The notes: generated by a model not told the origin, from the sequence alone. Shown: positions 19,159 through 29,322, counted from the first letter of the stretch. The stretch: 42,132 bases of DNA from Campylobacteraceae bacterium (GCA_027065385.1 JAMOOP010000083.1:1-42132); one strand, 5' to 3'. Translations and numbers: made by a program.

Positions 19159-19522
19159 ATTTTATACCAGCAAAAAAACCAGCTACTGCACTAGCACCTG
19201 AACTTAGTTTCATATTGCTTAATCTATCTTTTACCATAGTTACAAGTCCATTAAATGAGTCCACACCTGAAGATACTCCACTCTCAATCATTTTATCATC
19301 AACATGAATTGTACCTTTAGACTCTAGTACAAAAAGAACAACAATTCCTAATCCTAAAATAAGAAGCAGTATTTTAAAGAACTTTTTAAAAAAATAACCT
19401 ATTGCTAAACCTATAATAAAACTTGTTCCCATTTCCAAAAATGGAAAAGCCGTTGTACTATCTGCTGATGCACTACTACTTCCACTACCATACCCATCTA
19501 CTGCATAATAATCTTCATTCAT
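19151..19522 (-). CDS. FUN14-like small membrane protein
   Basis: The 123-residue protein has a glycine/serine-rich start and two central hydrophobic stretches (GTSFIIGLAIGYFFKKFFK and the following ILLLILGLGIVVLFVL). A VDDKMIESG segment and a C-terminal VAGFFAGIKFG complete it. This arrangement resembles the FUN14 family, whose bacterial role is unknown. It follows metF by 43 bases and overlaps lpxB by eight, so it is expressed with lipid A synthesis genes. Confidence 0.65.
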   Translation of the reverse strand: MNEDYYAVDGYGSGSSSASADSTTAFPFLEMGTSFIIGLAIGYFFKKFFKILLLILGLGIVVLFVLESKGTIHVDDKMIESGVSSGVDSFNGLVTMVKDRLSNMKLSSGASAVAGFFAGIKFG

Positions 19523-19565
19523 TTTGAACCCTTTAAAATTTTCTAATATTATACCTTATATTTTT

Positions 19566-20483
19566 TTAACCTATAAGTTGCTTACATAAATCAAAACGAT
19601 TGTGTGTCATAAGATGAACTTTTGGGTGAATTTTAATAATATTCTCAAATATATCTTTAGATATAGCAAATCCAATCTCTTGTTCTTTAGCCTCTCCGTC
19701 CATTGTAGCTAAGTTCATCTCATCTATTATATTTTTAGGTACTGTAATACCTGGTACATTATCAGATATAAAATTAGCAGTCCTTGCTCTTACTACTGGA
19801 AATTGTCCTAATATTAATTTAGCATCTTTTGCTGTATCTCTAACACTTAAATATTTACACTCTTCAAATATCTCAATTAACTCTTTGGCATTATCTAAAT
19901 CATAAACTGGTTGAGTAATAATTCCTCTAGCTCCATAATTTAATTTTTTTAATATTTTCTTTTTAATATTATTCATATTTTTAGCATAAGCATTTGATAC
20001 TGCAAAAGGGTATATAGATTTTGGTTTTGGATTTAGAGGTCTATTATTATAATCTAATCCATTATTTAATCTATATATAATACTAAGAAGAAGGGTTGAG
20101 TCTCTTTCTAATACACCTTTAACCTCAGGTTGGTCAGATAGCTTTGCAGGGTCACCTGTTAGGGCTAAGATAGTTCTTAAATTAAAATCATTTGCACCTA
20201 AAAGAGTAGATTGGAGTGAGAGTTTATTTTTATCTCTCATACTCATTGTAGCAATTACTGGTTTATTAAAACTATTTTGAACCTTTATAGCAGAAAGAGT
20301 TGCGTCCATTTTAAGTTTAGCAAGAGGATTATCAGTTACAGAGAAACCTGCAACTTTTTTATCTAATTCTAATGCTCTAATATCTTCTATTATTTTATCT
20401 ATAGATGCCCCATGTGGTGGTGTTATCTCAACAGTAATAAAAGGTTCACTACTTTGAAGTTTTTTACAAAATTTTTCAAACAT
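19566..20483 (-). CDS. metF: Methylenetetrahydrofolate reductase (MetF family)
   Basis: MetF reduces methylene-THF to methyl-THF for methionine synthesis. The 305-residue protein shows FITVEITPPHG at the start, FSVTDNPLA, TILALTGDPAKL, and GARGIITQPVYD, which fit the TIM-barrel flavoprotein family. It leads the minus-strand series that contains folK, another folate gene. C1-pathway variants with the same fold are possible, but MetF is the simplest reading. Confidence 0.85.
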   Translation of the reverse strand: MFEKFCKKLQSSEPFITVEITPPHGASIDKIIEDIRALELDKKVAGFSVTDNPLAKLKMDATLSAIKVQNSFNKPVIATMSMRDKNKLSLQSTLLGANDFNLRTILALTGDPAKLSDQPEVKGVLERDSTLLLSIIYRLNNGLDYNNRPLNPKPKSIYPFAVSNAYAKNMNNIKKKILKKLNYGARGIITQPVYDLDNAKELIEIFEECKYLSVRDTAKDAKLILGQFPVVRARTANFISDNVPGITVPKNIIDEMNLATMDGEAKEQEIGFAISKDIFENIIKIHPKVHLMTHNRFDLCKQLIG

Positions 20484-20574
20484 AAGTATATATAAGTCCT
20501 TATTTTAAATTAAATATAATATTAGCAAAATTTAACATAGAGAGAGTATAAAAGAGAATATAATGAAAAGTTTT

Positions 20575-20605
20575 AATATGACAACTATTTAATAGTTGTC
20601 ATATT
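20575..20605 (-). terminator. Long hairpin after pckA
   Basis: The arms AATATGACAACTATT (20575-20589) and AATAGTTGTCATATT (20591-20605) are exact 15-base reverse complements around one base, starting six bases past the pckA stop. The real loop will be a few bases wider. The tail on the minus strand is AAAACTTTT, so termination is plausible though not classical. Confidence 0.6.
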
Positions 20606-20610
20606 TAAAG

Positions 20611-22194
20611 TTAAATTTTAGGTCCAGCAATAGAGTAGTCAAACTCACTACCATTATCATTATAACGGTTAAAGTTTTCAATAAATTTACCTGCTAAATC
20701 AGTTAGCGTTTTATTAAACTCATCTTCACTATCCCATGTATTTTTTGGGTCTAGTATTGAGTTATCTTTTATCCCATCTAATGCTTTAGGGAACTGTAGA
20801 TTAAATACATCTAAGGTATCAAATTCTGCACTATTAATAGAACCATTTAAAATACCATTAATACATGCTCTAGTATCTTTAATACTCATTCTTTTACCTT
20901 GTCCATTTAGACCAGTATTTACTAGATATACATTAACTCCATGCTCATCTATTTTTTCACCTAGAAGTTTAGCGTAAACTGTTGGGTGTAGTGGTAAAAA
21001 TGCCTCTCCAAAACATGCACTAAATGTTGTAACTGGCTCTGTAATTCCTCGCTCAGTTCCTGCTACTTTTGCAGTATATCCACTTAAGAAGTAGTACATT
21101 GCTTGTTCTTTATTTAATTTTGATACAGGTGGAATTACACCAAACGCATCATAAGTTAAAAAGATAATATTTTGTGGGTGTCCAGCTTGTAAATCCTCTT
21201 TATGATTTTCTATATGCTCTATTGGGTATGATACTCTAGTGTTTTCTGTTTTTGATTTATCACTATAATCAACCTCTCCACCATCATTAATAACCACAAC
21301 ATTTTCTAAAAGAGCATCTTTTCTAATGGCGTTAAATATTTCAGGTTCACTCTCCTCTTTTAAATCAATTACTTTAGCGTAACAACCACCTTCAAAGTTA
21401 AATACACCATTATTATCCCAGCCATGCTCATCATCACCAATTAAAGCTCTATCTTTATCTGTTGAAAGAGTTGTTTTTCCAGTTCCAGAGAGTCCAAAGA
21501 ATAGACATACATCACCACTTTTTCCAACATTGGCTGAACAGTGCATAGATAGTTTTCCATCTAATGGTAACCAGTAGTTCATCATAGAGAAAATACCTTT
21601 TTTCATCTCTCCACCATACCATGTTCCACCAATAATAGATATATTATCTTCTACATTAAAACAGACATATACATCTGAATTTAAACCATGCTCTTTCCAT
21701 TTTCTATTGGTTGTTTTACATGCGTTATAAACTGTAAAATCTGGTTTAAAATCTTTTAATTCCTCTTTGGTTGGACGAATAAACATATTTTTTACAAAAT
21801 GTGCCTGCCATGCAACCTCTGATATAAAACGAATAGATTTTCTACTCTCTTTACTAGCACCTGTAAAGACATCCATAATATAAATATCTTTTCCAGAAAA
21901 TTGATTTTTAGTAAACTTAAAAAGCTCATCAAATATATCTTTATCAATTTTTTTATTGATATTACCCCAAGATATATGCTCATTTGATGGTGCTTGGTTA
22001 ACGAAATATTTATCTTTTGGGCTTCGCCCTGTAAAGATACCTGTATCACAAATAGCTGTACCAGTTGATGAAATTTTACACTCATTTTTATTCATCTCAT
22101 GTATCTGAAGTTCATCATAGCTTAAGTTATAATAAACATTACCAATATTTTCAAGTCCTAGTTCGTCAAGAGCATTTGGTGTCTTGGTACTCAT
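20611..22194 (-). CDS. pckA: Phosphoenolpyruvate carboxykinase (ATP)
   Basis: PckA converts oxaloacetate and ATP to phosphoenolpyruvate, CO2 and ADP. The 527-residue protein has the N-terminal [11 protein letters not shown], the kinase-1a loop [13 protein letters not shown], the metal site [11 protein letters not shown], and [18 protein letters not shown]. Length is normal for the ATP-dependent type. Upstream is AGAAGGT eight bases from the ATG. It lies downstream of oadGAB, placing gluconeogenesis next to oxaloacetate/pyruvate conversion; an intervening hairpin may set separate levels. Confidence 0.97.
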   Translation of the reverse strand: MSTKTPNALDELGLENIGNVYYNLSYDELQIHEMNKNECKISSTGTAICDTGIFTGRSPKDKYFVNQAPSNEHISWGNINKKIDKDIFDELFKFTKNQFSGKDIYIMDVFTGASKESRKSIRFISEVAWQAHFVKNMFIRPTKEELKDFKPDFTVYNACKTTNRKWKEHGLNSDVYVCFNVEDNISIIGGTWYGGEMKKGIFSMMNYWLPLDGKLSMHCSANVGKSGDVCLFFGLSGTGKTTLSTDKDRALIGDDEHGWDNNGVFNFEGGCYAKVIDLKEESEPEIFNAIRKDALLENVVVINDGGEVDYSDKSKTENTRVSYPIEHIENHKEDLQAGHPQNIIFLTYDAFGVIPPVSKLNKEQAMYYFLSGYTAKVAGTERGITEPVTTFSACFGEAFLPLHPTVYAKLLGEKIDEHGVNVYLVNTGLNGQGKRMSIKDTRACINGILNGSINSAEFDTLDVFNLQFPKALDGIKDNSILDPKNTWDSEDEFNKTLTDLAGKFIENFNRYNDNGSEFDYSIAGPKI

Positions 22195-22292
22195 CTCTTT
22201 TACCTTCTCTGTATAAATAAGTTATTTGCCCTTATAGCAAATGAAATAAGATTTAATTTTTTTTAACAATCTTATTTTATTTGATATAAGTT

Positions 22293-22318
22293 AGGATAAC
22301 TACAAAAGTAGTTATCCT
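22293..22318 (-). terminator. Hairpin between oadB and pckA
   Basis: The arms AGGATAACTAC (22293-22303) and GTAGTTATCCT (22308-22318) pair perfectly over an AAAA loop, 15 bases past the oadB stop on the minus strand. The following minus-strand bases are AACTTATAT, so it may attenuate rather than end transcription into pckA. A weaker 10-base stem is also present at 22244-22277. Confidence 0.6.
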
Positions 22319-22332
22319 TTAAATCTTCTCTC

Positions 22333-23664
22333 TTAGTTAAAAATAGAAAGAAGAACACCAGCAGCAACTGCTGAACCAATAACTCCTGCCACATTTGGCC
22401 CCATTGCGTGCATGAGAAGAACATTACCTGGTTTCTCTTCTGAACCAACTTTACTTACAACTCTCGCTGCCATTGGAACAGCTGAAACTCCGGCTGCACC
22501 AATAAGTGGATTAATAGGCTCTTTTGAAAATTTATTCATTATCTTTGCCATTAATACACCAGCTGCTGTTCCTGCACTAAATGCAATTAAACCAATAATC
22601 ATAATACCTAAACTCTCTAGTACTAAAAACTTATCAGCTGCTAGTTTTGAACCAACTCCAAGTCCTAAGAAGATAGTAACAGTATTAATTAAAGAGTTTT
22701 GCATTGTATCATTAAGTCTCTCAACAACTCCTGACTCTTTTAAGAAGTTACCAAATGCAAATGCACCAATTAGAGGTGTTGATTCTGGTAAAATCATAAT
22801 AGATAACATTAACACAACAATAGGGAAGATTAACTTCTCTAATCTATGAACAGGTCTTTGCACACCCATTTTAATCTGTCTCTCTTCTTTAGTAGTTAAC
22901 GCTCTCATAATTGGAGGTTGAATTACAGGAACTAGAGCCATATATGAATAAGCTGCAACAGCAATAGCACCTAACATATCAGGGGCTAGTCTATTAGCAA
23001 TAAAGATAGAAGTTGGTCCATCAGCTCCACCAATAATAGATATAGCCGAAGCATCTTGAATATCAAATCCAAGCATAACAGCACCAACTAAAGAACCAAA
23101 AATACCAAATTGAGCAGCACCTCCTAGAAGAGCTGTTTTAGGATTGGCTAAAAGTGGCCCAAAGTCTGTCATTGCTCCAACACCCATAAAGATAAGCAGT
23201 GGAAAGAACTCATTTGCTATACCCATATTATAGATAACACCTAACATTCCATGAGGTCCTGTCATGTGTGCTAATGGGATATTGGCTAATAGTCCTCCAA
23301 ATGCAATAGGAAGAAGCAGTAGTGGTTCAAAGCCTTTAGCAATAGCTAGATAAAATAGTATAAAGACTATTAAAATCATTATAATTCTACCTAACGATGA
23401 CTCAAAAGCACCCATTGCTTTTTCTGTACCATCTGGCTCTATTGCCACCTCTCCATCATTCGTATCAAAAATAGCATTTAGTCCAGTTGTACGCCAAAAA
23501 CTAACTGCAAGTTCAGAGAGACTTTTAGACTCATAAGCCTTTTTCTCTACACTCTCATGTTGGGTAGTTTCGTGATGTGCTTGGGTACTCTCTGTTGCTA
23601 TTGAGAATGAACTCATGGCAACCAAAGCAAATATAATTGAGATGAAAATTTGTCTAATTTTCAT
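22333..23664 (-). CDS. oadB: Sodium-pumping oxaloacetate decarboxylase beta subunit
   Basis: This membrane subunit decarboxylates carboxybiotin and couples the reaction to Na+ export. The 443-residue protein begins with a signal-like hydrophobic segment and a His-rich spacer. Conserved blocks follow: [26 protein letters not shown]-type ([10 protein letters not shown]), [30 protein letters not shown] and [15 protein letters not shown]. It is four bases from oadA. The Na+ pump could run in either direction and link carboxylation to the sodium gradient. Confidence 0.93.
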   Translation of the reverse strand: MKIRQIFISIIFALVAMSSFSIATESTQAHHETTQHESVEKKAYESKSLSELAVSFWRTTGLNAIFDTNDGEVAIEPDGTEKAMGAFESSLGRIIMILIVFILFYLAIAKGFEPLLLLPIAFGGLLANIPLAHMTGPHGMLGVIYNMGIANEFFPLLIFMGVGAMTDFGPLLANPKTALLGGAAQFGIFGSLVGAVMLGFDIQDASAISIIGGADGPTSIFIANRLAPDMLGAIAVAAYSYMALVPVIQPPIMRALTTKEERQIKMGVQRPVHRLEKLIFPIVVLMLSIMILPESTPLIGAFAFGNFLKESGVVERLNDTMQNSLINTVTIFLGLGVGSKLAADKFLVLESLGIMIIGLIAFSAGTAAGVLMAKIMNKFSKEPINPLIGAAGVSAVPMAARVVSKVGSEEKPGNVLLMHAMGPNVAGVIGSAVAAGVLLSIFN

Positions 23665-23667
23665 CTC

Positions 23668-25464
23668 TTACTCCATAGTAGCAAGTAGCTGACCATCTAC
23701 AACAGCATCATTTACTTTTACATCAATAGATTTAATAACTCCTGCTCTTTCAGCAACAATATCAATTTCCATTTTCATAGCTTCTAAAATCATAATTTGT
23801 TCACCTTCATAAACAGATTCACCTGCTGATTTTAAAATTTTCCAAACATTACCAGGTGTTTGAGAATTAATTTCTAAAGAACCTTTTCCACCACTTGAAG
23901 CAGGAGCTGAAGCTTTTGGTGCTTCTGATGGAGTTGAAGCAGGTGTTACTTGAATATCTGCATCTCCCTCTGCTACTTGAACACTATATTTTTTACCGTC
24001 AACTACTACTGTATAACTTCCACTCATATTTTCTCCTCCACTATTTTGTTGATTTTCTTTACCTTTTCTTACCATTAAAGGACCTTCACCCTTTAAGAAC
24101 GCTATACCTTTTTGGTCACAAGCTGCTGCTATAAAGATGTTCTCTTCTGTTGTTTCTAACTCTTCATCTTCAAGAACTTTTGTCCAATATGCTATTGATT
24201 TTGTTACCTCTCTATCAGATAAATCTAAAGGATTTTCTGTTGTTGGCTCTAGTTTTAACTTTTCAGATGCTAATTTTACTATCTCTGGGTCTGCTGGAAC
24301 TGGAGTTTTACCAAAGTAACCTAATACCATTCTTCCGTAACCTGGAGCTATTTGCTTCCATTTACCAAACATAACATTTGCATAAGCTTGTTGCCAATAG
24401 AATTGACTTACAGGTGTAACAGAAGTACCATATCCACCTCTCTCAACCACCTCTTTCATTTCAGCAATAACCTCATCAAACTTATCAAGGTTTCCACTAT
24501 CTCTCATCATTTGAGTATTGGCTGTTAACGCTCCACCTGGCATTGGTGAGAATGGAATAAGAGGTGATACTTGTGTAGCTTCTGGTGGTATCATATAATC
24601 AGCTAAACACTCTTTTAATCTATCTTCATATTTTAAAATCTTACTAAGTTCTAAATCCCCAAGGTTATAGTTAGTCCCCTTTGTAGCATGTAGCATTGTC
24701 AAAATATCTGGTTGACTTGTTCCACCACTAACAGGACTAGCTGCCATATCAATACCATTAGCTCCTGCCTCTAACGCTGCTAAATATGATGCAACTGATA
24801 CACCTGCTGTCTCATGAGTATGAAGTCTCAAGTGAACATCTTCACCTAAAAGTTTTCTTGCCATTGAGATAGTTTCAAATACTTTATTTGGATTGGCTGT
24901 TCCTGATGCGTCTTTAAAACATAGACTATCAAATTCAATTCCTGCATCTAACATATTTCTAAGAGTTTTTTCATAGAATGCTACATCATGCGCACCTTTA
25001 CAACCTGGTGGTAAATCCATCATTGTAATAACTGCTTCATGTTGTAAGCCATGTCTTTTAATACACTCTGCACTATATGCTAGGTTATTTACATCATTTA
25101 AAGCATCAAAGTTTCTAATGGTTGTAGTTCCATGTTTTTTAAACATTTTAGCATGAAGGTCAATAAGCTCTCTACTTCCAGTCTCTAACATTACTGTATT
25201 AATTCCACGAGAGAGTGTTTGTAAATTAGCTTCTGGTCCTACTATCTCTCTAAATTTATCCATCATTTCAAACGCATCTTCTTGAAGATAAAAATAGAGA
25301 CTTTGAAATCTAGCCCCTCCACCAAATTCAAAGTGATTAATACCTGCATTCTTTGCAGCCTCTACTGCAGGAAAAAAGTCATCCATAAGAACACGACCAC
25401 CAAAGACTGATTGAAACCCGTCTCTAAAGGTTGTATCCATCACATCAATATATTTCTTTGCCAT
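23668..25464 (-). CDS. oadA: Oxaloacetate decarboxylase alpha/pyruvate carboxylase B-type biotin protein
   Basis: This 598-residue protein has an N-terminal carboxyltransferase TIM barrel starting MDTTFRDGFQS. The metal/substrate residues appear in CFKDASG and LRLHTHETAG, and SPVSGGTSQPD is present. The conserved PYC/OADA region follows, then a Pro/Ala/Ser-rich linker (near 510-530) and a biotinyl domain with EAMKM, biotin lysine K564. The HTHETAG and KDASG variants differ slightly from the common HxHxTxG and KDMxG. It acts with OadB and OadG. A role as pyruvate carboxylase subunit B is an alternative because no PycA is in the window. Confidence 0.92.
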   Translation of the reverse strand: MAKKYIDVMDTTFRDGFQSVFGGRVLMDDFFPAVEAAKNAGINHFEFGGGARFQSLYFYLQEDAFEMMDKFREIVGPEANLQTLSRGINTVMLETGSRELIDLHAKMFKKHGTTTIRNFDALNDVNNLAYSAECIKRHGLQHEAVITMMDLPPGCKGAHDVAFYEKTLRNMLDAGIEFDSLCFKDASGTANPNKVFETISMARKLLGEDVHLRLHTHETAGVSVASYLAALEAGANGIDMAASPVSGGTSQPDILTMLHATKGTNYNLGDLELSKILKYEDRLKECLADYMIPPEATQVSPLIPFSPMPGGALTANTQMMRDSGNLDKFDEVIAEMKEVVERGGYGTSVTPVSQFYWQQAYANVMFGKWKQIAPGYGRMVLGYFGKTPVPADPEIVKLASEKLKLEPTTENPLDLSDREVTKSIAYWTKVLEDEELETTEENIFIAAACDQKGIAFLKGEGPLMVRKGKENQQNSGGENMSGSYTVVVDGKKYSVQVAEGDADIQVTPASTPSEAPKASAPASSGGKGSLEINSQTPGNVWKILKSAGESVYEGEQIMILEAMKMEIDIVAERAGVIKSIDVKVNDAVVDGQLLATME

Positions 25465-25475
25465 TGTTTACCTTA

Positions 25476-25724
25476 TTATGATTTAGTTTTACGAAATTCT
25501 GATACTGCTGCAATAATGGCAGCTACTCGTTGTTGTTCATCTTCATCAGTACTGCTTACTTTAGGAGTAGCAGATACTTTAGGAGCATTCTGTGGGAAAT
25601 ATTTCTCAATTAGAAAAGCCTGAAGCTTAATAAACTGCACAAGTGTAACGAGGAAGAGAAATACAACCCCCATACCAAGTACCATAAACTTTAAAGCTTC
25701 TACTACATAATTTACTTCAGCCAT
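25476..25724 (-). CDS. oadG: Oxaloacetate decarboxylase gamma subunit
   Basis: This small assembly subunit of the Oad sodium pump is 82 residues long. It has one N-terminal membrane helix (ALKFMVLGMGVVFLFLVTLVQF), a charged linker with Pro and Ser, and a C-terminal AAIIAAVSEFRKTK that matches the OadG tail. It is the first gene of oadGAB and lies 11 bases before oadA. The small size and position agree with the family. Confidence 0.88.
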   Translation of the reverse strand: MAEVNYVVEALKFMVLGMGVVFLFLVTLVQFIKLQAFLIEKYFPQNAPKVSATPKVSSTDEDEQQRVAAIIAAVSEFRKTKS

Positions 25725-25796
25725 AAAAAACCTTTTTACTTTTATAGATTTATTTTATAGTTGTATTCTAGCAATTTTTACTTTTAAAAGCTTGAT

Positions 25797-27185
25797 TTAT
25801 CTTCTCTTTTTCAAGCGATTACTCTTCCGTGCTACTTTTTGTTCATCTTCATACTCATCAATCATACTATTTACGGTATCTCTGTCATATCCTATCTGTA
25901 TGGTTGATAGTGATTTATCCTTTAATAAAAGGGTGACAACTCTCTCTACAAATTCATGATAATCCATATCTTCCATACTATCAATAAAATCAATAGCTAA
26001 CTTATCAATTTCAACTTCTCTTACTTTTTCTTCTAAAATTGAAAAATCTTTTTTATCTTCTGATATACTGTTTTCAACCTCAATAGTAGCTAGGTGCATA
26101 TTTGCACCAACCTCTTTTTGAATTCTTTTCAGCTCTTTAAACTCATCTGTTGAGACTAAAGTTATAGCCTTTCCGTTTTTTCCAGCACGACCAGTTCTTC
26201 CAATCCTATGAACATAACTTTGAGGGTCAAATGGTATATGGTAGTTGAACACATGAGTAACTTGCTTTACATCAAGTCCACGAGATGCTACATCGGTTGC
26301 TACCATAATTTGAATTTCATTTCTCCTATAGGCTTTTATAATTTCATCTCTATCATTCTGTTCTAAATCTCCATGAATTCCTTTTGCATTAAAGCCTAAT
26401 GCTTGAAGATACTCTGTTAACCTATCCACCTCTCTTTTCATTCTACAAAATACTATACACTTCTTAATCTTTTCAGTCTCTAGTAGTTTAACAATAGCCT
26501 TATCTCTTTGGGACTCTTCTATAACATAATATTGCTGTTTTATAATATTATTTGTAGTACTCTCATCTTTACCAACTACAGATATGAATTGAGGATTAGA
26601 TAAAATCTCATTTGCTAAAGCTTTAATTGGTTCAGGAATGGTTGCAGAGAAAAGTAGAGTTTGTCTATTTTGAGGAATATATTCAAAAATCTCTTGTATC
26701 TCATCTAAAAATCCCATATCAAGCATCTCATCAGCTTCATCAAGAACTACAATTTCAGGATTGAAACTATCTATTTTCCCTTTTTTATATAGGTCTTTAA
26801 GTCTTCCCGGTGTGGCTACAACTATTTGCACACCTTTATTAATAAGTGCTATCTGTCTCCCATATCCAACACCACCATAAACAGTAATAGTTCTAATTCC
26901 TGTAAATCGTCCTAAGTGGTAAAGCTCATCACTTACTTGTGTAGCTAACTCTCTAGTAGGAGTAATAACTAAGGCTCTCTCTATCTCTTGATTTGCTATT
27001 TTATTGATAATTGGCAACCCAAAGGCTGCCGTTTTACCTGTTCCTGTGTGGGCTTGTGCCACCAAATCTTCCCCATTTTGAATAATGGGAATAACACTCT
27101 TTTGAATGGGACTTGGCTCTTTAAAACCTGCAATTTTTATCCCTTTCAAAAGCTCTTTATGAAAATTAAATTCATGAAATGTCAA
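25797..27185 (-). CDS. DEAD-box ATP-dependent RNA helicase
   Basis: The 462-residue protein has the full DEAD-box set: a Q motif (FKEPSPIQKSV), AHTGTGKTAAFG, PTRELA, VATPGRL, DEAD, SAT, IVFCRMKREVD, DVASRGLD and HRIGRTGRAG. A C-terminal tail of about 90 residues ends in basic KSNRLKKRR, suitable for RNA binding. It probably remodels RNA in ribosome assembly or decay, with likely importance at low temperature. It is 29 bases after uppP. Confidence 0.94.
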   Translation of the reverse strand: MTFHEFNFHKELLKGIKIAGFKEPSPIQKSVIPIIQNGEDLVAQAHTGTGKTAAFGLPIINKIANQEIERALVITPTRELATQVSDELYHLGRFTGIRTITVYGGVGYGRQIALINKGVQIVVATPGRLKDLYKKGKIDSFNPEIVVLDEADEMLDMGFLDEIQEIFEYIPQNRQTLLFSATIPEPIKALANEILSNPQFISVVGKDESTTNNIIKQQYYVIEESQRDKAIVKLLETEKIKKCIVFCRMKREVDRLTEYLQALGFNAKGIHGDLEQNDRDEIIKAYRRNEIQIMVATDVASRGLDVKQVTHVFNYHIPFDPQSYVHRIGRTGRAGKNGKAITLVSTDEFKELKRIQKEVGANMHLATIEVENSISEDKKDFSILEEKVREVEIDKLAIDFIDSMEDMDYHEFVERVVTLLLKDKSLSTIQIGYDRDTVNSMIDEYEDEQKVARKSNRLKKRR

Positions 27186-27214
27186 TTTATCACCTTACAA
27201 ACATATTGTATATT

Positions 27215-27979
27215 CTACATAATCATCAATAGAAAAACTCCAAAAAGTATTCTATAGATACCAAATGCAACAAATGTAAACCGTTGCAAAAAAACTATCA
27301 ATAGTTTTATGGTTAAATATGCCACCCCAAAAGCTACCACAAAACCAATTAAAAATGCCGTTAAATCAGCACCAATAAACTCATGGTAATGTTTTAACAA
27401 ATCATAGCCACTTACTGCCATCATAACAGGAATTGCTAGTAAAAAAGAGAACTCTGTAGAGGTTTTTCTATCAACTTTGCTTAACATTCCTGCAATAATT
27501 GTAGAACCTGCTCTACTAGTACCTGGTATTAAAGAGAAAATCTGTCCAAATCCAATCCATAAAGATTGAGTCCATGTTATCTCTTCTACTCTTCTAGCCT
27601 TAGCTTTCTCCTCTTTATGAAAATATTCAACAATTAAGAAGATAATACCACCAATTATAAACATAAATGCTACTATCTCTACACTAAATATCGCTTTTAT
27701 CCAATCTTTAAGTAAAAATCCAACAATAGCAATAGGTAAAAAGGCTACAAATATCTTTTGCCAAAGTCCTATCTCTTTTATATTTATCTTATCTCTATAT
27801 AGCAACATAACAGCTAAAATTGCTGAAAACTGAATAATCACCTCATAGGCTTTTACAACAGAACTCTGTTCTACTCCTAAAAATTGACTTGCCACTATCA
27901 TGTGACCTGTTGAAGAGATAGGTAAAAACTCTGTAAACCCCTCTATTATTCCTATAATGATTGCCTGAAAAATGTCCAT
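27215..27979 (-). CDS. uppP: Undecaprenyl-diphosphatase UppP (BacA)
   Basis: UppP dephosphorylates undecaprenyl diphosphate for recycling of the peptidoglycan lipid carrier. The 254-residue membrane protein has the signature EGFTEFLPISSTGHMI at the N terminus and PGTSRAGSTI in the second half, with about seven hydrophobic segments. Length is normal. The gene shares its direction with the DEAD-box helicase and is separated from serB by 94 bases, so it likely has its own promoter. Confidence 0.95.
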   Translation of the reverse strand: MDIFQAIIIGIIEGFTEFLPISSTGHMIVASQFLGVEQSSVVKAYEVIIQFSAILAVMLLYRDKINIKEIGLWQKIFVAFLPIAIVGFLLKDWIKAIFSVEIVAFMFIIGGIIFLIVEYFHKEEKAKARRVEEITWTQSLWIGFGQIFSLIPGTSRAGSTIIAGMLSKVDRKTSTEFSFLLAIPVMMAVSGYDLLKHYHEFIGADLTAFLIGFVVAFGVAYLTIKLLIVFLQRFTFVAFGIYRILFGVFLLMIM

Positions 27980-28073
27980 GACTCTAATCCTACTATTAAT
28001 TTCTTTAAAAATGAGTTGTTTTTTTGTTAAATATATATTATAAATCTATATTTAGTGTTAAATCTATACTTGC

Positions 28074-28697
28074 TTAGTTAATAATCTTTAAAATTTCTCT
28101 TAAATCTCTTTTATCAACAATATGAGTTGATGCCTCTTTTAATATGGGCTTTGCACAAAATGCCACTTTTGTAGAAGCATATTTAAACATACTTAAATCA
28201 TTAGCACCATCACCAACTACTAAAGTGTTCTCTTTATTAACACCTAAAAGTTTTTGTAATCTTTCAAGCATATCACCTTTAGAGAAACCAAACATCATAT
28301 CTCCTCCAACTTTTCCTGTTAATACTCCATTATCATTATGAAGTATATTTGAAAAATCAGCATCAATACCTAACTCTTTACACGCTGGAGTTGTAGCATT
28401 TCTAAATCCACCAGAAAAACAGATAACTCTATAGCCTTTTCTCTTTAATCCCGATACAACCTCTTTTGCTCCATTCATTATAGGCAGACTTTGGCAAATC
28501 TTGTCAACCTCTGCTTTTTCTAAACCTTTTAATAATTTTACTCTAGTAGTTAAAGACTCAAAAAAGTCTAACTCTCCTGCCATTGCTCTTTCTGTAATAG
28601 ATGCTACTTTCTCTTCTAGTCCTAATGGTTTTGCCAAAAAGTCTATTGTTTCACCGTCCATAAGTGTTGAGTCAAAATCAAATACGGCTAATTTCAT
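28074..28697 (-). CDS. serB: Phosphoserine phosphatase SerB
   Basis: SerB removes phosphate from phosphoserine in the last step of serine synthesis. I place the start at the ATG at 28697 (MKLAVFDFDSTLMDGE), giving 207 residues, the usual size in this phylum. The longer frame from a TTG at 28742 would run through the promoter -10. HAD motifs are DFDST (nucleophile Asp), CFSGGF, and GDGANDLSM. An AAAGG lies 11 bases before the chosen ATG. It is divergent from ruvA. Confidence 0.93.
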   Translation of the reverse strand: MKLAVFDFDSTLMDGETIDFLAKPLGLEEKVASITERAMAGELDFFESLTTRVKLLKGLEKAEVDKICQSLPIMNGAKEVVSGLKRKGYRVICFSGGFRNATTPACKELGIDADFSNILHNDNGVLTGKVGGDMMFGFSKGDMLERLQKLLGVNKENTLVVGDGANDLSMFKYASTKVAFCAKPILKEASTHIVDKRDLREILKIIN

Positions 28698-28727
28698 ATT
28701 TGTTAATACCTTTATGTTAAATTTTGG

Positions 28728-28737
28728 TAAAATTATA
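28728..28737. promoter_or_regulatory. Overlapping divergent -10 elements of serB and ruvA
   Basis: The plus strand reads TGGTAAAAT (-10 TAAAAT at 28728-28733), preceding ruvA by about 35 bases. The minus strand reads TATAAT over 28737-28732, preceding serB by the same distance. The two elements share two bases, so polymerases would exclude each other. This is an inference from motif match and spacing. Confidence 0.55.
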
Positions 28738-28767
28738 TCCAATTAAATTTATAGGAAGAGTATATTT

Positions 28768-29322
28768 ATGATAGTAGGAATTGAGGGTATAATAGAAAAA
28801 AAAGAGCCAACCTTTATACATTTAAATGTAAATGGAATTATTTATGAGATTACTATATCTGTCAATACATCAAATAGTATAAATGAAAAAAGAGTTAAAC
28901 TCTTAGTAACTCAAATTATTAGAGAAGATACAAATCTTCTTTTTGGATTTTTAGATAAAGATGAAAAAAAGATGTTTGATACACTTATTAAAATAAATGG
29001 AGTTGGTGCAAAAGTGGCAATGGCTGTCTGTTCTACATTTACACCTAGTAGTTTTTCTAAAATAGTATCAGATAAAGATGTATCTTTATTAAAAAAAGTA
29101 GTTGGTATTGGACCAAAGTCTGCTAGTCGTATTTTAGTAGAGTTGGCTGATTTTATTATAGATAGTAATAGTGAAACAATAGATAGTAGTATGGGTGATG
29201 CTATTTTAGCACTAGAGAGTTTAGGATTTAAAAAAGAGCATATTCAAAAAGCCCTAATGGGTGCTACAGGAGATACTGCAACACTTGTAAAGTATGGGCT
29301 TAAAAAATTACAGAGATTATAA
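28768..29322 (+). CDS. ruvA: Holliday junction branch-migration protein RuvA
   Basis: RuvA binds four-way junctions and loads RuvB. The 184-residue protein has an OB-fold N-terminal domain ([19 protein letters not shown]), two helix-hairpin-helix stretches ([15 protein letters not shown] and [13 protein letters not shown]), and a small C-terminal RuvB-binding domain ([16 protein letters not shown]). An AGGAAG site precedes the ATG. Its end overlaps the convergent uvrA end by six bases. Length is normal. Confidence 0.96.
   Translation: MIVGIEGIIEKKEPTFIHLNVNGIIYEITISVNTSNSINEKRVKLLVTQIIREDTNLLFGFLDKDEKKMFDTLIKINGVGAKVAMAVCSTFTPSSFSKIVSDKDVSLLKKVVGIGPKSASRILVELADFIIDSNSETIDSSMGDAILALESLGFKKEHIQKALMGATGDTATLVKYGLKKLQRL

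Noticed and set aside
22244-22277. 10-base stem with 14-base loop upstream of pckA, as a riboswitch or attenuator
   Set aside because: It is a simple AT-only helix without a conserved core or alternative pairing. It was noted only as secondary structure.
23895-24134. Leucine-rich plus-strand frame opposite oadA
   Set aside because: Its composition arises from reading the complement of the Ala/Pro/Ser-rich linker of OadA; there is no start signal.
28698-28742. Longer serB start at a TTG (15 extra residues)
   Set aside because: The TTG has no ribosome site and overlaps the TATAAT that best explains the serB promoter. The ATG at 28697 gives the family-typical MKLAVFDFDST start.
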